DNA of 64,000 nt from Acinetobacter sp. UBA3106 (GTDB lineage: Bacteria > Pseudomonadota > Gammaproteobacteria > Pseudomonadales > Moraxellaceae): assembly GCA_002365595.1 (NCBI GenBank), contig DFAM01000024.1, positions 18,316 to 82,315 of the forward strand, in the 5' to 3' direction. Shown one piece after another: positions 8,496 through 18,082 of the stretch (within the stretch, counting starts at the first letter, position 1; each line of letters begins with the position of its first letter). Under the pieces are notes generated by a model. It saw nothing but the letters and a program-made list of their open reading frames with translations. It did not search any database and was not told the DNA's origin. The translations under genes and the position numbers were made by a program.

Positions 8496-10136
8496 ATGTT
8501 CACTCGCCTAAATTTCACGGTTATATTTTTGATTTTGAGTCAGTGCCTATGGCTCAATATAGCTCATGCTGAAACTCAAACGATAATAGAAACAGCGCAT
8601 AAGACTCAAGTTAGTCCTACAGAAGATGCGATTCAGCAATTTGTCCGTGGTGATTTTGCCCAGCGCCGTGCCTTGCTTAATCAATGGCGATCCAGTATTG
8701 AACAGCTCGATCAGCTGGCCGAATTTGTAGAAAAAGATCAACTTTATACCGATAGTGCAGGCAATACCTATATTCTGGAAGCAGAAGACAAACTGCTCAG
8801 TTATCCGGATAAAAAAGCCATCAAAAGCTGGCCGTCAGATTTATCCCAAGTCACTTTGGTCAATACCTTAAGCAAGGCATTGGCCTTTGGTCAGGCAAAG
8901 AAGAAATTAAATTCAGAAGAAGCCTCTCAACGTCTTGAAGCCATCGATATTTTAGAAAATAATTTATCCGAGTTGGATGCCAAAGCCATCAACCAGCTGT
9001 ATTTAAATGAAAAAAACAAGGGTGTCAAAGCCCGTTTTGCCCAGTTAAAAGCCCGTCTGGATTATCAGTCTGATGATCTGCTGGTCAAAATTCAGGCGGC
9101 AAAAGTTTTAAAAGAATCCAATCGTCCAGATGTATTGGCTTTGGTAGAGCAAGAGCTGAACCAACCAAATTTGCATCCCGATCTGAAAGCGGCATTAACA
9201 GCTGCCCAAGGCAGTATCAAAACCCGGATTCAAGCCAGTGAATGGACCGGACATGTATTTTCAGGATTTAGCACGGCCAGCATTTTATTGCTCGCAGCAC
9301 TAGGTCTTGCCATTACGTACGGACTGCTCGGTGTGATTAATATGGCGCATGGTGAGCTGATCATGATTGGGGCTTATACCACCTATGTGGTGCAAACTTT
9401 CTTTAAGTCTCATTTCAGTGGTCTGGTGGACTGGTACCTGATTGCTGCGATTCCCGCGGCGTTTATGGTCAGCGCAATCATCGGTATGCTGATCGAACGT
9501 ACCGTGATTCGTCCTTTATATGGTCGTCAGCTGGAAACCTTATTGGCAACTTTTGGGGTGAGCTTGATCCTCATGCAGCTGGTGCGGATGATCTTTGGGG
9601 CACAAAACGTAGAAGTCTCGAATATTTCTTGGCTTTCTGGGGGAATCTCCATTACGCCTAGCCTGATGCTGCCTTATAACCGCATTGCTATCATCGTATT
9701 CACGATTGCCGTATTACTGCTTCTGGTTTATCTGCTCAATAGAACCCGTTTTGGTCTTTTTGTTCGTGCCGTGACCCAAAACCGTCAAATGGCACGTGCA
9801 GTGGGCATTCGTTCCAGCCGCATTGATATGATGGCTTTCGGTTTGGGGTCGGGTCTAGCTGGTCTAGCCGGTTGCGCCTTGGCTCAAGTCGGTAATGTCG
9901 GGCCAGATCTCGGTCAAAACTATATTATTGATGCTTTCCTTGTGGTGGTGGTTGGTGGTGTCGGTCAAGTCTGGGGTGCAGTACTTGCAGCTTTAGGCTT
10001 AGGCGTGAGTGGTACCGTGCTGGAAATTGGCATGGGGGCAGTACTGGCAAAAATTATTCTTTTGGTTCTTGTGATTTTGTTTATTCAGAAACGTCCACAA
10101 GGTTTATTTGCCCTGAAAGGACGCTTTGTGGAGTAA
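8496..10136 (+). CDS. urtB: Urea ABC transporter, permease UrtB
   Basis: A 546-residue LivH-type permease. It has a cleavable signal (ends near IAHA, residue 25), a ~225-residue periplasmic helical part with HEAT-like helices (the long N-terminal domain typical of UrtB), then about eight membrane spans from residue ~255 with GLLGVINMAHGELIMIGAY and the EAA-like loop RAVGIRSSRIDMMAFGLGSGLAG. It forms the channel together with UrtC. AGGGAGGA precedes the ATG. urtC follows after 3 bases, consistent with tight co-translation. Confidence 0.96.
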   Translation: MFTRLNFTVIFLILSQCLWLNIAHAETQTIIETAHKTQVSPTEDAIQQFVRGDFAQRRALLNQWRSSIEQLDQLAEFVEKDQLYTDSAGNTYILEAEDKLLSYPDKKAIKSWPSDLSQVTLVNTLSKALAFGQAKKKLNSEEASQRLEAIDILENNLSELDAKAINQLYLNEKNKGVKARFAQLKARLDYQSDDLLVKIQAAKVLKESNRPDVLALVEQELNQPNLHPDLKAALTAAQGSIKTRIQASEWTGHVFSGFSTASILLLAALGLAITYGLLGVINMAHGELIMIGAYTTYVVQTFFKSHFSGLVDWYLIAAIPAAFMVSAIIGMLIERTVIRPLYGRQLETLLATFGVSLILMQLVRMIFGAQNVEVSNISWLSGGISITPSLMLPYNRIAIIVFTIAVLLLLVYLLNRTRFGLFVRAVTQNRQMARAVGIRSSRIDMMAFGLGSGLAGLAGCALAQVGNVGPDLGQNYIIDAFLVVVVGGVGQVWGAVLAALGLGVSGTVLEIGMGAVLAKIILLVLVILFIQKRPQGLFALKGRFVE

Positions 10137-10139
10137 GCT

Positions 10140-11213
10140 ATGAAAATCACATCATTACTGTCAGATAAGCCTCATAGCGCAATTGCTATTTCCGTATGTT
10201 TTGCCATTTTACTGGCTTTGCCGTGGCTACATTTATTGCCCGCAGATTCTGCCTTGCATCTTTCTGCCTATTGGATCACCTTGATCGGCAAGATCATGTG
10301 TCTGGCTCTGGTCGCCTTGGCGCTTGATCTGGTCTGGGGTTATGCCGGTATTTTAAGTTTGGGGCATGGCTTGTATTTCGCTTTGGGCGGCTATGCTTTT
10401 GGCATGTACCTGATGCGTCAATCCGCAGGTGATGGCCTACCTGACTTTATGCGCTTTTTGAGCTGGACTGAATTACCTTGGTTTTGGGTCGGAACCAATC
10501 ACTTTTGGTGGGCAATGATTCTTGTGGTTTTAGTACCAGGACTGATTGCTTTTATTTTTGGTTTCTTTGCCTTCCGCTCCAAAATCAAAGGCGTTTACTT
10601 CTCGATTATCACTCAGGCGATGACTTTTGCGGCAGCACTTTTATTCTTCCGTAATGAAACGGGTTTCGGTGGTAATAACGGCTTTACCGGGTTTAAAACC
10701 ATTTTGGGTATGGACATTACTTCAGCACCGATGCGTGCCAGCCTGTGCTTTATCACCGCATTAGTATTGTTACTGTGTTTTGTTGGCCTACGCCATTTGA
10801 TGAACAAGCCTTATGGCCGTGTGCTGGGCGCAATTCGTGACAGTGAAAACCGTCTGCAATATTTGGGCTATCGCACGCTGTGGTACAAACTTTCAGCCTG
10901 GGTACTTTCTGCGGCGATCGCGGGGATTGCAGGGGCCTTATATGTGCCACAAGCCGGCATTATTAACCCCAGTGAAATGAACCCAGTGAACTCGATTGAA
11001 ATGGCCGTTTGGGTAGCGGCAGGTGGGCGCGGCACGCTGATCGGTCCGATCTTGGGTGCGGGCTTAATCAATGCCGTCAAAACTTACTTTACTGTGGCTT
11101 ATCCGGAAGCATGGTTATTGATTCTGGGAGCGTTATTTATTGTGGTCACCATTTTCCTGCCTAAAGGTGTGATTGGGTTATTTGACCGTTTTAAAAAGGA
11201 GCGTAGCGAATGA
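10140..11213 (+). CDS. urtC: Urea ABC transporter, permease UrtC
   Basis: A 357-residue LivM-type permease with about nine to ten membrane spans. Landmarks are LVWGYAGILSLGHGLYFALGGYAFGMYLM (residues ~62-90), the central FRNETGFGGNNGFTGF, the cytoplasmic coupling stretch RDSENRLQYLGYRTLWYKLSAW, and the C-terminal PKGVIGLFDRF. It pairs with UrtB to form the membrane pore. A GGAG inside the end of urtB serves as ribosome-binding site, and its stop overlaps the urtD start by 4 bases. Length is normal for the family. Confidence 0.96.
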   Translation: MKITSLLSDKPHSAIAISVCFAILLALPWLHLLPADSALHLSAYWITLIGKIMCLALVALALDLVWGYAGILSLGHGLYFALGGYAFGMYLMRQSAGDGLPDFMRFLSWTELPWFWVGTNHFWWAMILVVLVPGLIAFIFGFFAFRSKIKGVYFSIITQAMTFAAALLFFRNETGFGGNNGFTGFKTILGMDITSAPMRASLCFITALVLLLCFVGLRHLMNKPYGRVLGAIRDSENRLQYLGYRTLWYKLSAWVLSAAIAGIAGALYVPQAGIINPSEMNPVNSIEMAVWVAAGGRGTLIGPILGAGLINAVKTYFTVAYPEAWLLILGALFIVVTIFLPKGVIGLFDRFKKERSE

Positions 11214-12028
11214 GTGAGATTCTACAACCTCATGGCGGCCATGCTTCTGAAAGTTATGGTCGACCGAAAGAACAAGGTCCGGACTTTAGTCATGGCATTG
11301 CCTTGTACCTGGAAAAAGTCAGTGTCTGGTTTGATGCTTTCCGCGCCTTAAATGATTTATCGCTGTATATCGAAGAAGGTGAATTGCGCTGCATTATTGG
11401 GCCGAACGGCGCCGGTAAAACCACCTTGATGGATGTGATTACCGGAAAAACCCGGCCTACTGAAGGGACTGCATTTTTTGGTCAGACTTATAATCTGGCG
11501 AAAATGAGTACCGAGGAAATTGCTGAAGCAGGCATCGGACGAAAATTTCAGAAACCAACTGTATTTGAAAATTTTACCGTGATGGAAAATCTGCTGTTAG
11601 CCGCACCGAAAGATAAACGGGTGAAGAAAAGCTTTTTCAGCAAGCTTGATCCCGATGCACAAAATGCCCTGGATGAATCTTTACAGCAAATCCGCTTGCA
11701 GGAATTTATCAATAAACCTGCGGGCTTGCTATCTCATGGTCAAAAGCAGTGGCTTGAAATTGGCATGTTACTGATGCAGCGTCCAAAACTGATTTTGCTG
11801 GATGAACCTGTCGCGGGGATGACCGATGCAGAAACTGAACGTACCGCTGAGCTGTGTCTGGAACTGAAAAAGAATCATACGCTGGTCGTGGTCGAACATG
11901 ACATGAGTTTCATCGATACCATTAGTGAAAAAGTTACGGTTCTGGCCCAAGGGGCGATTTTAGCCGAAGGCACATTGGCCGAAGTGCAAGCCAATGAAGA
12001 TGTCATTGAAAAATATCTCGGGCGTTAA
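11210..12028 (+). CDS. urtD: Urea ABC transporter, ATP-binding protein UrtD
   Basis: A 272-residue LivG-type ATPase. Walker A is GPNGAGKTT near residue 64, the signature region is LLSHGQKQWLEIGMLL (a SHGQ variant typical of UrtD), Walker B is LILLDEPVAGM, and the switch His is in VVEHDMSF. A 30-residue N-terminal extension precedes the ABC domain. It hydrolyses ATP on the cytoplasmic side of UrtBC with UrtE. The start overlaps urtC in an ATGA junction. Clear family match. Confidence 0.96.
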   Translation: MSEILQPHGGHASESYGRPKEQGPDFSHGIALYLEKVSVWFDAFRALNDLSLYIEEGELRCIIGPNGAGKTTLMDVITGKTRPTEGTAFFGQTYNLAKMSTEEIAEAGIGRKFQKPTVFENFTVMENLLLAAPKDKRVKKSFFSKLDPDAQNALDESLQQIRLQEFINKPAGLLSHGQKQWLEIGMLLMQRPKLILLDEPVAGMTDAETERTAELCLELKKNHTLVVVEHDMSFIDTISEKVTVLAQGAILAEGTLAEVQANEDVIEKYLGR

Positions 12029-12038
12029 GGAGTGACTG

Positions 12039-12737
12039 ATGCTAGAAGTAAAAGATGTAAATCAGTTTTATGGCGGCAGTCACATTTTGCGTGATGTGTC
12101 GTTTCATGCGCCTGTCGGTGAATGTTCGGTGGTGCTGGGGCGTAACGGTGTGGGTAAAACCACGCTACTCAAGTGTTTAATGGGTATTTTGCCAATTAAG
12201 TCTGGTCAGATCTTGCTGGATGGTAAGGACATTTCCAAACTCAGTCCGGAACAGCGTGTCCGTGCAGGTTTGGCTTATGTTCCACAAGGACGCGATATCT
12301 TTTCGACCTTAACGGTCGAGGAAAATATCCTGATTGGGATGGCGAAATTTAAAGGTGCTAAAACCCGTAAAGTGCCGGAACATCTCTATGAAATTTTCCC
12401 GGTGCTGGATGAAATGAAGCATCGTCGCGGTGGAGATTTATCCGGTGGGCAGCAGCAGCAATTAGCGATTGCCCGAGCACTGGCTTCTGAACCGCGTGTA
12501 CTTATTTTGGATGAACCGACTGAAGGGATTCAGCCATCGATCATTAAGGATATCGGTAAGGTGATTCGTAAACTTGCCGATGGCGGAGAAATGGCAATCG
12601 TGCTGGTGGAACAGTTTTATGACTTTGCAGAAGAACTGGCAGATGGTTATACAGTCATGGCACGTGGGCAGGTGATTGCTCAAGGTATAGGAAGTGAAAT
12701 GCCTAGAAAAGGGATTCGCGATTTGGTGGCGATTTAA
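12039..12737 (+). CDS. urtE: Urea ABC transporter, ATP-binding protein UrtE
   Basis: A 232-residue LivF-type ATPase. Walker A is GRNGVGKTT near residue 34, Q-loop LAYVPQGRDIF, signature LSGGQQQQLAIARAL, Walker B VLILDEPTEGIQPS, and switch His replaced by Gln in VLVEQFYDF, as usual for the LivF group. It is the last gene of urtABCDE, 10 bases after urtD. It is followed by a GGGAGAGGG-type repeat and a convergent PLD-like gene, which separates the transporter from the urease genes. Confidence 0.96.
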   Translation: MLEVKDVNQFYGGSHILRDVSFHAPVGECSVVLGRNGVGKTTLLKCLMGILPIKSGQILLDGKDISKLSPEQRVRAGLAYVPQGRDIFSTLTVEENILIGMAKFKGAKTRKVPEHLYEIFPVLDEMKHRRGGDLSGGQQQQLAIARALASEPRVLILDEPTEGIQPSIIKDIGKVIRKLADGGEMAIVLVEQFYDFAEELADGYTVMARGQVIAQGIGSEMPRKGIRDLVAI

Positions 12738-12739
12738 AT

Positions 12740-12812
12740 TCCCTCTCCCTGACCCTCTCCCAAAGGGAGAGGGAAAGAAGCCTCCCTTTATAAAAGGGAG
12801 GTTTGGAGGGAT
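12740..12812. repeat. GGGAGAGGG-type intergenic repeat, two hairpins
   Basis: Two perfect hairpins in tandem: CCCTCTCCC-AAA-GGGAGAGGG (12753-12773) and CCTCCCTTT-ATA-AAAGGGAGG (12781-12801). Related pieces occur at 17110-17366, 19796-19867, 44431-44512 and 45760-45905. It sits between convergent urtE and the PLD-like gene and may double as a terminator. Confidence 0.8.
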
Positions 12813-12824
12813 TTATAAATGCTG

Positions 12825-13529
12825 TTAAATCTCTGTATTTTCACTCCATAAAAAGTACATGCCATATTGACCTGTACGGAATTCTCCACCCGCAGATTTG
12901 CCTTCATCAGTTAAAAAGTGCTTTCCATTTTCATTTAGTGTCAGATAGCCTTTTGTAATTAATTTTTCAAAAGTGTCCGCTGTTTTTAAGCCAAGTTTTG
13001 ATGCCAGCTTCGCTGTAGTCAGTTTTGTGAAAGCGGTATTTTCTTCGGATTTATTATCTTCCGCTGGGATGGATTCTGTTTTTACTTCATCCAATGTAAT
13101 ACGGACTTCGTCACTAATACGAATAATCCGTTGTGCTTCTTCATAAGCTTCTTTAAATACATCATTATCTTCATATTTACGGATCAGAATCCCCATTTCA
13201 TTATTGTTAACTTGGCTAAACTCATAAAGATTTAAGCTTGAAATAATGCACTCAGATTCATTCAAATAGCATTTCGCATGCAAATTTTTACAGAAACTCA
13301 GACGCACATAATCCAGTTTTTGCATCCATTTAATTTCGTCAGGGTGCAGATCACTTTTTCCATAAACAATACGGATATCAATTTTAAGACGATCTTTGTC
13401 TTCTAATAATTCTTTAATGCGATCATTGAGACGTAAATATGGGCTAATTAAAATTAAACGTTCTTTGGCATTTTTAATAAGTTCTTCTAAAAAGAAATTT
13501 GTTCCGCTTGTATTCAAAAATTTTGCCAT
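12825..13529 (-). CDS. Phospholipase D-like domain protein with C-terminal winged-helix-like part
   Basis: A 234-residue protein. Residues ~1-150 follow a PLD fold (LILISPYLRLNDRIKELL, then the single HxK motif HAKCYLNE, Ser-Ser-Leu-Asn). The usual Asp of HxKxxxxD is Glu here. Residues ~165-234 (TTAKLASKLGL, FEKLITKGYLTL, LTDEGKSAGGEF) look like a winged-helix or antirepressor-type DNA-binding end. Only one HxK motif is present, so an active enzyme would need a dimer. It lies alone, on the opposite strand, between urt and ure genes, with more AT-rich codons. A nuclease-like or stress/defence role is possible; I cannot assign one. Confidence 0.7.
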   Translation of the reverse strand: MAKFLNTSGTNFFLEELIKNAKERLILISPYLRLNDRIKELLEDKDRLKIDIRIVYGKSDLHPDEIKWMQKLDYVRLSFCKNLHAKCYLNESECIISSLNLYEFSQVNNNEMGILIRKYEDNDVFKEAYEEAQRIIRISDEVRITLDEVKTESIPAEDNKSEENTAFTKLTTAKLASKLGLKTADTFEKLITKGYLTLNENGKHFLTDEGKSAGGEFRTGQYGMYFLWSENTEI

Positions 13530-13673
13530 GTATCCCTCAACTTCTTATTTAATAATTGTAGAGATATTAGCTTAAATTTTTGAATCAAGAAAATAATTTG
13601 GCTTATGGACGCTCAATTAAAAAACTTCAGACTTTTACCTTCCGTATAACTTTATAACATCCGATAAATCAAG

Positions 13674-13690
13674 TTGGCACGATAACTGCT
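13674..13690 (+). promoter_or_regulatory. Sigma-54-type promoter before ureE
   Basis: TTGGCACGATAACTGCT matches the consensus TTGGCACG-N4-TTGCT closely: GG at 13676-13677, ten bases, GC at 13688-13689. It is about 88 bases upstream of ureE and would drive ureEFG-ureJ. Confidence 0.7.
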
Positions 13691-13777
13691 TTATTTTGAT
13701 GCAAATTTATAATTCTAAAAAACATTTGGTCTCAATTTGGAACAAATACAGGATTTATCAGCATCAGTAGGGTAGTT

Positions 13778-14260
13778 ATGAAAATTTATACGCAGCGTTT
13801 AGAAAACATTGCATCTGAACACAATTTTGAGTCTTTGGAACTCACATTTGATACGCGCCAAAAGAGCCGTTTTCGTGCAACTTTAAAAAATGGTGTCGAT
13901 ATTGGTGCAGATTTGCCGCGTACAGGAATTTTGCGTAGTGGTTCCTTTATTGCCACAGAACAGGGGGAAATTTTACGGGTAGATGCCAAGCCAGAAAAAC
14001 TGATGCAAGTCACAACAGATAATAGTTTTGACTTATTAAAAGCGGCTTATCACCTGGGAAATCGTCATGTACCGCTGATGCTGACACCTTCAGCTTTGTA
14101 CTTTGAACCAGATCATGTACTGGCGGAAATGGTGCAAGGTTTAGGCCTTGAAGTGAAAGAAGTGATGCACCCTTTTGAACCAGAAAGTGGCGCCTATGCC
14201 CAGCATCAACATGACCAACGATTAAGCCCAATCAAGGCTTTACATCATGTCCATCACTAA
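13778..14260 (+). CDS. ureE: Urease accessory protein UreE (nickel chaperone)
   Basis: A 160-residue UreE. The N-terminal half is the peptide-binding domain ([35 protein letters not shown]). The C-terminal half is the metal-binding domain with the family's GNRHVPLML His motif near residue 95. A short His-rich tail, AQHQHDQ and ALHHVHH, can bind extra nickel. It hands nickel to the UreD-UreF-UreG-apourease complex in the cytoplasm. The gene is first in the ureEFG-J unit, with a sigma-54-type promoter upstream, and overlaps ureF by 14 bases. Usually ureE follows ureC; here it leads. Confidence 0.95.
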   Translation: MKIYTQRLENIASEHNFESLELTFDTRQKSRFRATLKNGVDIGADLPRTGILRSGSFIATEQGEILRVDAKPEKLMQVTTDNSFDLLKAAYHLGNRHVPLMLTPSALYFEPDHVLAEMVQGLGLEVKEVMHPFEPESGAYAQHQHDQRLSPIKALHHVHH

Positions 14261-14912
14261 TGCATCACAACTGCTCAGCTTGCTGACCTTGTCTTCAACA
14301 GCGCTGCCGATTGGGGCGTACTGTTATTCGCAAGGGGTAGAAAGCGCGATTGAAAAAGGCATGCTGCACGATGAAGCCTCTTGCGTGAGCTATTTTAATG
14401 AAGTGCTGGAGATGCTGCTGGTCCGTTTTGAATTACCGCTACTCAAGCGTCTGGTTGAATCTTTTGATGATGCTGAACGGTTTCAGTATTGGGCAGAATT
14501 CTATCGTGCCAGCCGTGAATCTAAAGAATTATTGGCTGAATCGCAACAATTGGCATTTTCTTTGAATGCATGGATTAGAGATGTATTGAAACAAACGCCA
14601 AGTGTGAAAAAGCAGCTGGGATTTGTGCCGGTTTATGCACATTTATGCGGAGAGCTGGGTTTAGACCTTGCCGATGTATTAACGGCCTACAGTTTTACCG
14701 TACTGGAAAATCAGGTGTTGGCTGCGGTTAAAACCATTCCGCTGGGTCAAATGAGTGGCCAGCGGATTTTATGGCAATTGCATCAGCATATGCCTGCAGC
14801 GGTGCAGACTGCATTGGGTTTGGAAGATCACGAGATCAGCAGTGCATTACCGCAATATGCCATGTTGAGCATGTCGCACGAAACACAATATTCACGCTTA
14901 TTCCGGTCTTAA
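14247..14912 (+). CDS. ureF: Urease accessory protein UreF
   Basis: A 221-residue all-helical UreF. Family marks are [19 protein letters not shown] near residue 20 and the C-terminal [20 protein letters not shown], the conserved tail that contacts UreD/UreH. It works as a gate for the UreG GTPase during nickel insertion into urease. Its start lies inside ureE in another frame. An 81-base gap with a weak spacer separates it from ureG. Confidence 0.94.
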   Translation: MSITNASQLLSLLTLSSTALPIGAYCYSQGVESAIEKGMLHDEASCVSYFNEVLEMLLVRFELPLLKRLVESFDDAERFQYWAEFYRASRESKELLAESQQLAFSLNAWIRDVLKQTPSVKKQLGFVPVYAHLCGELGLDLADVLTAYSFTVLENQVLAAVKTIPLGQMSGQRILWQLHQHMPAAVQTALGLEDHEISSALPQYAMLSMSHETQYSRLFRS

Positions 14913-14993
14913 TTTTCAGATCAGAACATGAGTAAAAAGATTGAAAAGCATCATTAAAGCTGATGCAAATAAAATGTAATAAAGGAAATCAAC

Positions 14994-15608
14994 ATGTCAG
15001 AACGTAGTCCATTACGCGTGGGAATTGGTGGTCCAGTCGGATCAGGAAAAACCGCTTTAACCTTGAATTTATGTCTTGCACTGCGTGAAAAATACAATAT
15101 GGCAGTGGTCACCAATGACATTTACACCAAGGAGGATTCGAACTTTTTAACCCGTCATGAAGCCATGTCGCCTGAACGAATCGTTGGCGTGGAAACAGGT
15201 GGCTGTCCGCATACCGCAATTCGTGAAGATGCCTCCATTAATCTGGCTGCCATTGATGATCTGTGTGAAAAGTTTGATGGTCTGGAACTGATCATCATTG
15301 AAAGTGGCGGCGATAACCTGGCTGCAACCTTTAGTCCTGAATTGTCAGATTTAACATTGTATGTGATTGATGTGGCGGGTGGTGAAAAGATTCCGCGTAA
15401 AGGTGGACCAGGCATTACCAAATCAGACTTATTGATTATCAATAAAACGGATTTGGCGCCAATGGTTGGAGCGAGTCTTGAAGTGATGGATCAGGACGCC
15501 AAGCGTATGCGTGGCGATAAACCATTTTTATTTTCCAATATGAAAACTCAAGATGGCTTGAACGACATTATCAGCTTTATCGAAAAACAAGGTTTATTTA
15601 AGTCTTAA
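14994..15608 (+). CDS. ureG: Urease accessory protein UreG (GTPase)
   Basis: A 204-residue SIMIBI-class GTPase. P-loop GGPVGSGKT at residues 12-20, the metal-binding CPH motif in [15 protein letters not shown] (Cys-Pro-His binds nickel and couples to GTP hydrolysis), [15 protein letters not shown] as switch/Walker B region, and NKTDLAP as base-recognition motif. It drives nickel delivery to the UreABC active site. AAAGGAAA precedes the ATG, and ureJ follows after 14 bases. Highly conserved, assignment secure. Confidence 0.97.
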   Translation: MSERSPLRVGIGGPVGSGKTALTLNLCLALREKYNMAVVTNDIYTKEDSNFLTRHEAMSPERIVGVETGGCPHTAIREDASINLAAIDDLCEKFDGLELIIIESGGDNLAATFSPELSDLTLYVIDVAGGEKIPRKGGPGITKSDLLIINKTDLAPMVGASLEVMDQDAKRMRGDKPFLFSNMKTQDGLNDIISFIEKQGLFKS

Positions 15609-15622
15609 AGGGGAAATTCATT

Positions 15623-16189
15623 ATGCGTCTATTTAAACACTTACTGGTCGCGGGACTTGCCGCTTTGCCAAAGCTGGCAATGGCTCATCCGGGGCACGAC
15701 CATCACAGCGGATTCTGGGCGGGCTTTATGCATCCTTTTACCGGTTTAGATCATCTCATGATGGCAATTGCTTTTGGTGTATTGATGTGGACTGCAAATC
15801 AGCGCTGGAAAATTACAGGTCTGCTGGGTCTGGCAGCAGCCATGATCGCAGGCTTTATGCTGGGTGCTGAAGGCATGCTATCCACCTCACTGGCGGAGTC
15901 AGGCATTATTGCTTCACTGCTACTGGTAGCTGTAGCTTTATGGAGCAAATCCAACAAGGTTTTACCTGTGGCAGCGGTACTTTTAGCCAGCTTCCACGGT
16001 GTGGCGCATGGTAGCGAACTTGGTCAAGCTGGACATGTATCTTTACTGATTATCGGCATGGTGACAGCGATGGCATTGATCTATGGCATCGGCTTAGCTC
16101 TTGGTGCATTCGTGAATAAATATGTGCCTTATGGCAAGCAAATGATTGGCGCTCTGGCAGCGGTTGTCGCCGTGATTGGTCTGGCTTAA
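15623..16189 (+). CDS. ureJ: HupE/UreJ family nickel transporter
   Basis: A 188-residue inner-membrane protein. A signal-like first segment ends at LAMA, followed at once by the His motif HPGHDHHSGFWAGFMHPFTGLDHL, which is the HupE/UreJ hallmark, then about five further membrane spans, one with the second motif SFHGVAHGSEL. Members transport nickel or act as permeases for it. Its place after ureG and ahead of ureD supports nickel supply for urease. Strong ribosome-binding site AAAGGGGAAA. Confidence 0.92.
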   Translation: MRLFKHLLVAGLAALPKLAMAHPGHDHHSGFWAGFMHPFTGLDHLMMAIAFGVLMWTANQRWKITGLLGLAAAMIAGFMLGAEGMLSTSLAESGIIASLLLVAVALWSKSNKVLPVAAVLLASFHGVAHGSELGQAGHVSLLIIGMVTAMALIYGIGLALGAFVNKYVPYGKQMIGALAAVVAVIGLA

Positions 16190-16250
16190 TGCTGTTCAAT
16201 AATTTTGATGCTGAGTTGATTGTTTGATGCATGACCTTGCAGAAAGAAGC

Positions 16251-17102
16251 ATGAACCAGAATTTATGGTACGCACGTTTGGAAATGGGTTTCCAGGTCCA
16301 GCAGCAGACTGCGCGGACCATTTTGCAGCACCGTAAGCATCATGGTCCGGTACGTATCCAGAAAATGCTATGGCCTGAAAGCAATGGCATCTGTCACGCC
16401 ATTATCGTGCATCCGCCAGCAGGTATAGCCGGTGGTGATCATCTGACTTTCGATATGCAGGTGGATGCCAATGCGCATGCCTTGGTGACCACGCCGGGCG
16501 CAGGGAAATGGTATCGAACCAATGGTAAACAAGCCTTTCAGCATATTCATATCCGCTTAAATGACAATGCGGTTTTTGAATGGTTGCCGCAGGAAACCAT
16601 GCTGTTTGATGGTGCCAATGCCAGTTCTGAAACAATCGTCCATTTGGATGCTGCAGCCAGCTTTATTGGTTGGGACATGCTGGTGATCGGCCGGCAAGCT
16701 CGTGATGAACAGTTTGTACAAGGGGCTTATCAAAACCGGTTTCAGCTGTGGCGAAATGACAAGATTCTGGTTGCCGATACCTTAAGTTTTAAGGGAGATG
16801 ACCGCTGGCTGAGTTCATGTTTAGGCATGAATGGCCATGCAGTTATGGGCAGTTTCTGGGCTGTGCCGCCTGAAAAATATCGTGCAAGTATTCATCTGGA
16901 AGCATATATCGATTTGACTCGCGAATTGATCATGCGCATGGATGTGCCGATTACTTTAACCATATTGGGTGATGTCATTTGTGCACGTTTTTTGGGTGAT
17001 GATGTACGTCACTGTCATGATGGTTTTGCAGCCATACGTGCCCGATTACGACGCTACTGGTTTGATCTGGATGAAGCATTTCCAAGAATTTGGCGGACAT
17101 AA
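16251..17102 (+). CDS. ureD: Urease accessory protein UreD (UreH)
   Basis: UreD scaffolds the activation complex with UreF and UreG and carries nickel to apourease. Motifs seen: [18 protein letters not shown], the conserved [23 protein letters not shown], and ETMLFDGA. I chose ATG 16251 (product of 283 residues beginning [13 protein letters not shown]) because AGAAAGAAG precedes it; ATG 16227 in frame would add 8 residues but lacks a good site. The gene follows ureJ after 61 bases and is separated from ureA by a 323-base repeat-rich spacer. In the common order ureD directly precedes ureA without such a gap. Confidence 0.93.
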   Translation: MNQNLWYARLEMGFQVQQQTARTILQHRKHHGPVRIQKMLWPESNGICHAIIVHPPAGIAGGDHLTFDMQVDANAHALVTTPGAGKWYRTNGKQAFQHIHIRLNDNAVFEWLPQETMLFDGANASSETIVHLDAAASFIGWDMLVIGRQARDEQFVQGAYQNRFQLWRNDKILVADTLSFKGDDRWLSSCLGMNGHAVMGSFWAVPPEKYRASIHLEAYIDLTRELIMRMDVPITLTILGDVICARFLGDDVRHCHDGFAAIRARLRRYWFDLDEAFPRIWRT

Positions 17103-17107
17103 TATTT

Positions 17108-17366
17108 AGACTTCCCTTACAAAGAGAGGGAAAGTTTCCGGAATAAATTCTGTAATCAATCTCCCTCTCCCTATGGGAGAGGGTTGGGGTGAGGATATTC
17201 ATGTAATCCCTCCTTGCAAAGCAGTGCTTCTCATCTCTCAGAGGGAGAAGAGGAGTATCTAACATTTAAAGCTATAGGATTTTAGAGGGAGGGAAACCGA
17301 TGCAAAAGTTAATAACCTCTCCCTTACGAAGCAATGCTTCTCGTCTCCTAAAAGGAGAGAGAATTT
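17108..17366. repeat. Repeat-rich spacer between ureD and ureA
   Basis: An array of GGGAGAGGG-type elements. A perfect hairpin CCCTCTCCC-TAT-GGGAGAGGG lies at 17163-17183. Further on are pieces with the palindromic core GAAGCAnTGCTTC bounded by CCTCTCCC / GGAGAGAG (about 17205-17255 and 17320-17366). It interrupts the ure cluster. No gene is seen here; the ureA ribosome-binding site GGAAAGAG follows at 17416. Confidence 0.8.
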
Positions 17367-17425
17367 TAGGACATAACTTGCACACATTTTGCATTCAATA
17401 CATTGATATAAATTAGGAAAGAGAT

Positions 17426-17728
17426 ATGGAACTCAATCCAACAGAAAAAGACAAAATGCTGATTTTCACAGCAGGCTTGGTGGCGGAACGTCGTAAAGCA
17501 CGCGGTTTAAAGCTGAATTATCCTGAAGCGATTGCCTATATTTCTGCGGCATTACTTGAAGGTGCGCGTGACGGCATGACCGTCAGTGAATTGATGCATT
17601 ACGGCACAACATTGCTATCCCGTGATGATGTGATGGATGGCATTGCTGAAATGATTGCTGAAGTCCAGGTCGAAGCGACATTTCCGGATGGATCAAAGCT
17701 GGTCACTGTCCATCAACCGATTGTTTAG
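17426..17728 (+). CDS. ureA: Urease gamma subunit
   Basis: A 100-residue gamma chain, the normal length for separate UreA. Family landmarks: [37 protein letters not shown] and the C-terminal [13 protein letters not shown]. It packs around the UreC trimer core. GGAAAGAG lies before the ATG; ureB follows after 9 bases. Confidence 0.98.
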   Translation: MELNPTEKDKMLIFTAGLVAERRKARGLKLNYPEAIAYISAALLEGARDGMTVSELMHYGTTLLSRDDVMDGIAEMIAEVQVEATFPDGSKLVTVHQPIV

Positions 17729-17737
17729 GAGCGGCAT

Positions 17738-18049
17738 ATGATTCCTGGGGAAATTTTTACACCAGAGAGCGACATTGAAATGAATGTCGGGCGTGAAACC
17801 TTAAAGATTACCGTAGCCAATATCGGCGACCGTCCTATTCAGGTCGGCTCACATTTTCACTTTGCTGAAGCCAATGACGCTTTGCAGTTTGACCGTGAGC
17901 AGGCCAAGGGTTTCCGCTTAAATATTGCAGCGGGGACAGCCATCCGTTTTGAACCGGGTCAAAAGCGCGATGTGGAATTGGTGGCACTTGCCGGGAAACG
18001 TGAAGTTTACGGCTTTGCAGGCCGGGTAATGGGCAAGCTCGATTCATAA
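17738..18049 (+). CDS. ureB: Urease beta subunit
   Basis: A 103-residue beta chain beginning [16 protein letters not shown], with the conserved [17 protein letters not shown] and the RFEPGQ stretch and a C-terminal YGFAGRVMG. It is the beta-barrel part that sits on the alpha subunit. AGGAGCGG precedes the ATG, and ureC begins 33 bases later. Separate UreA/UreB chains are the usual state in proteobacteria other than epsilon. Confidence 0.98.
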   Translation: MIPGEIFTPESDIEMNVGRETLKITVANIGDRPIQVGSHFHFAEANDALQFDREQAKGFRLNIAAGTAIRFEPGQKRDVELVALAGKREVYGFAGRVMGKLDS

Positions 18050-18082
18050 AAATTGCATCAGAATTATAAAGGTTTATAAATC

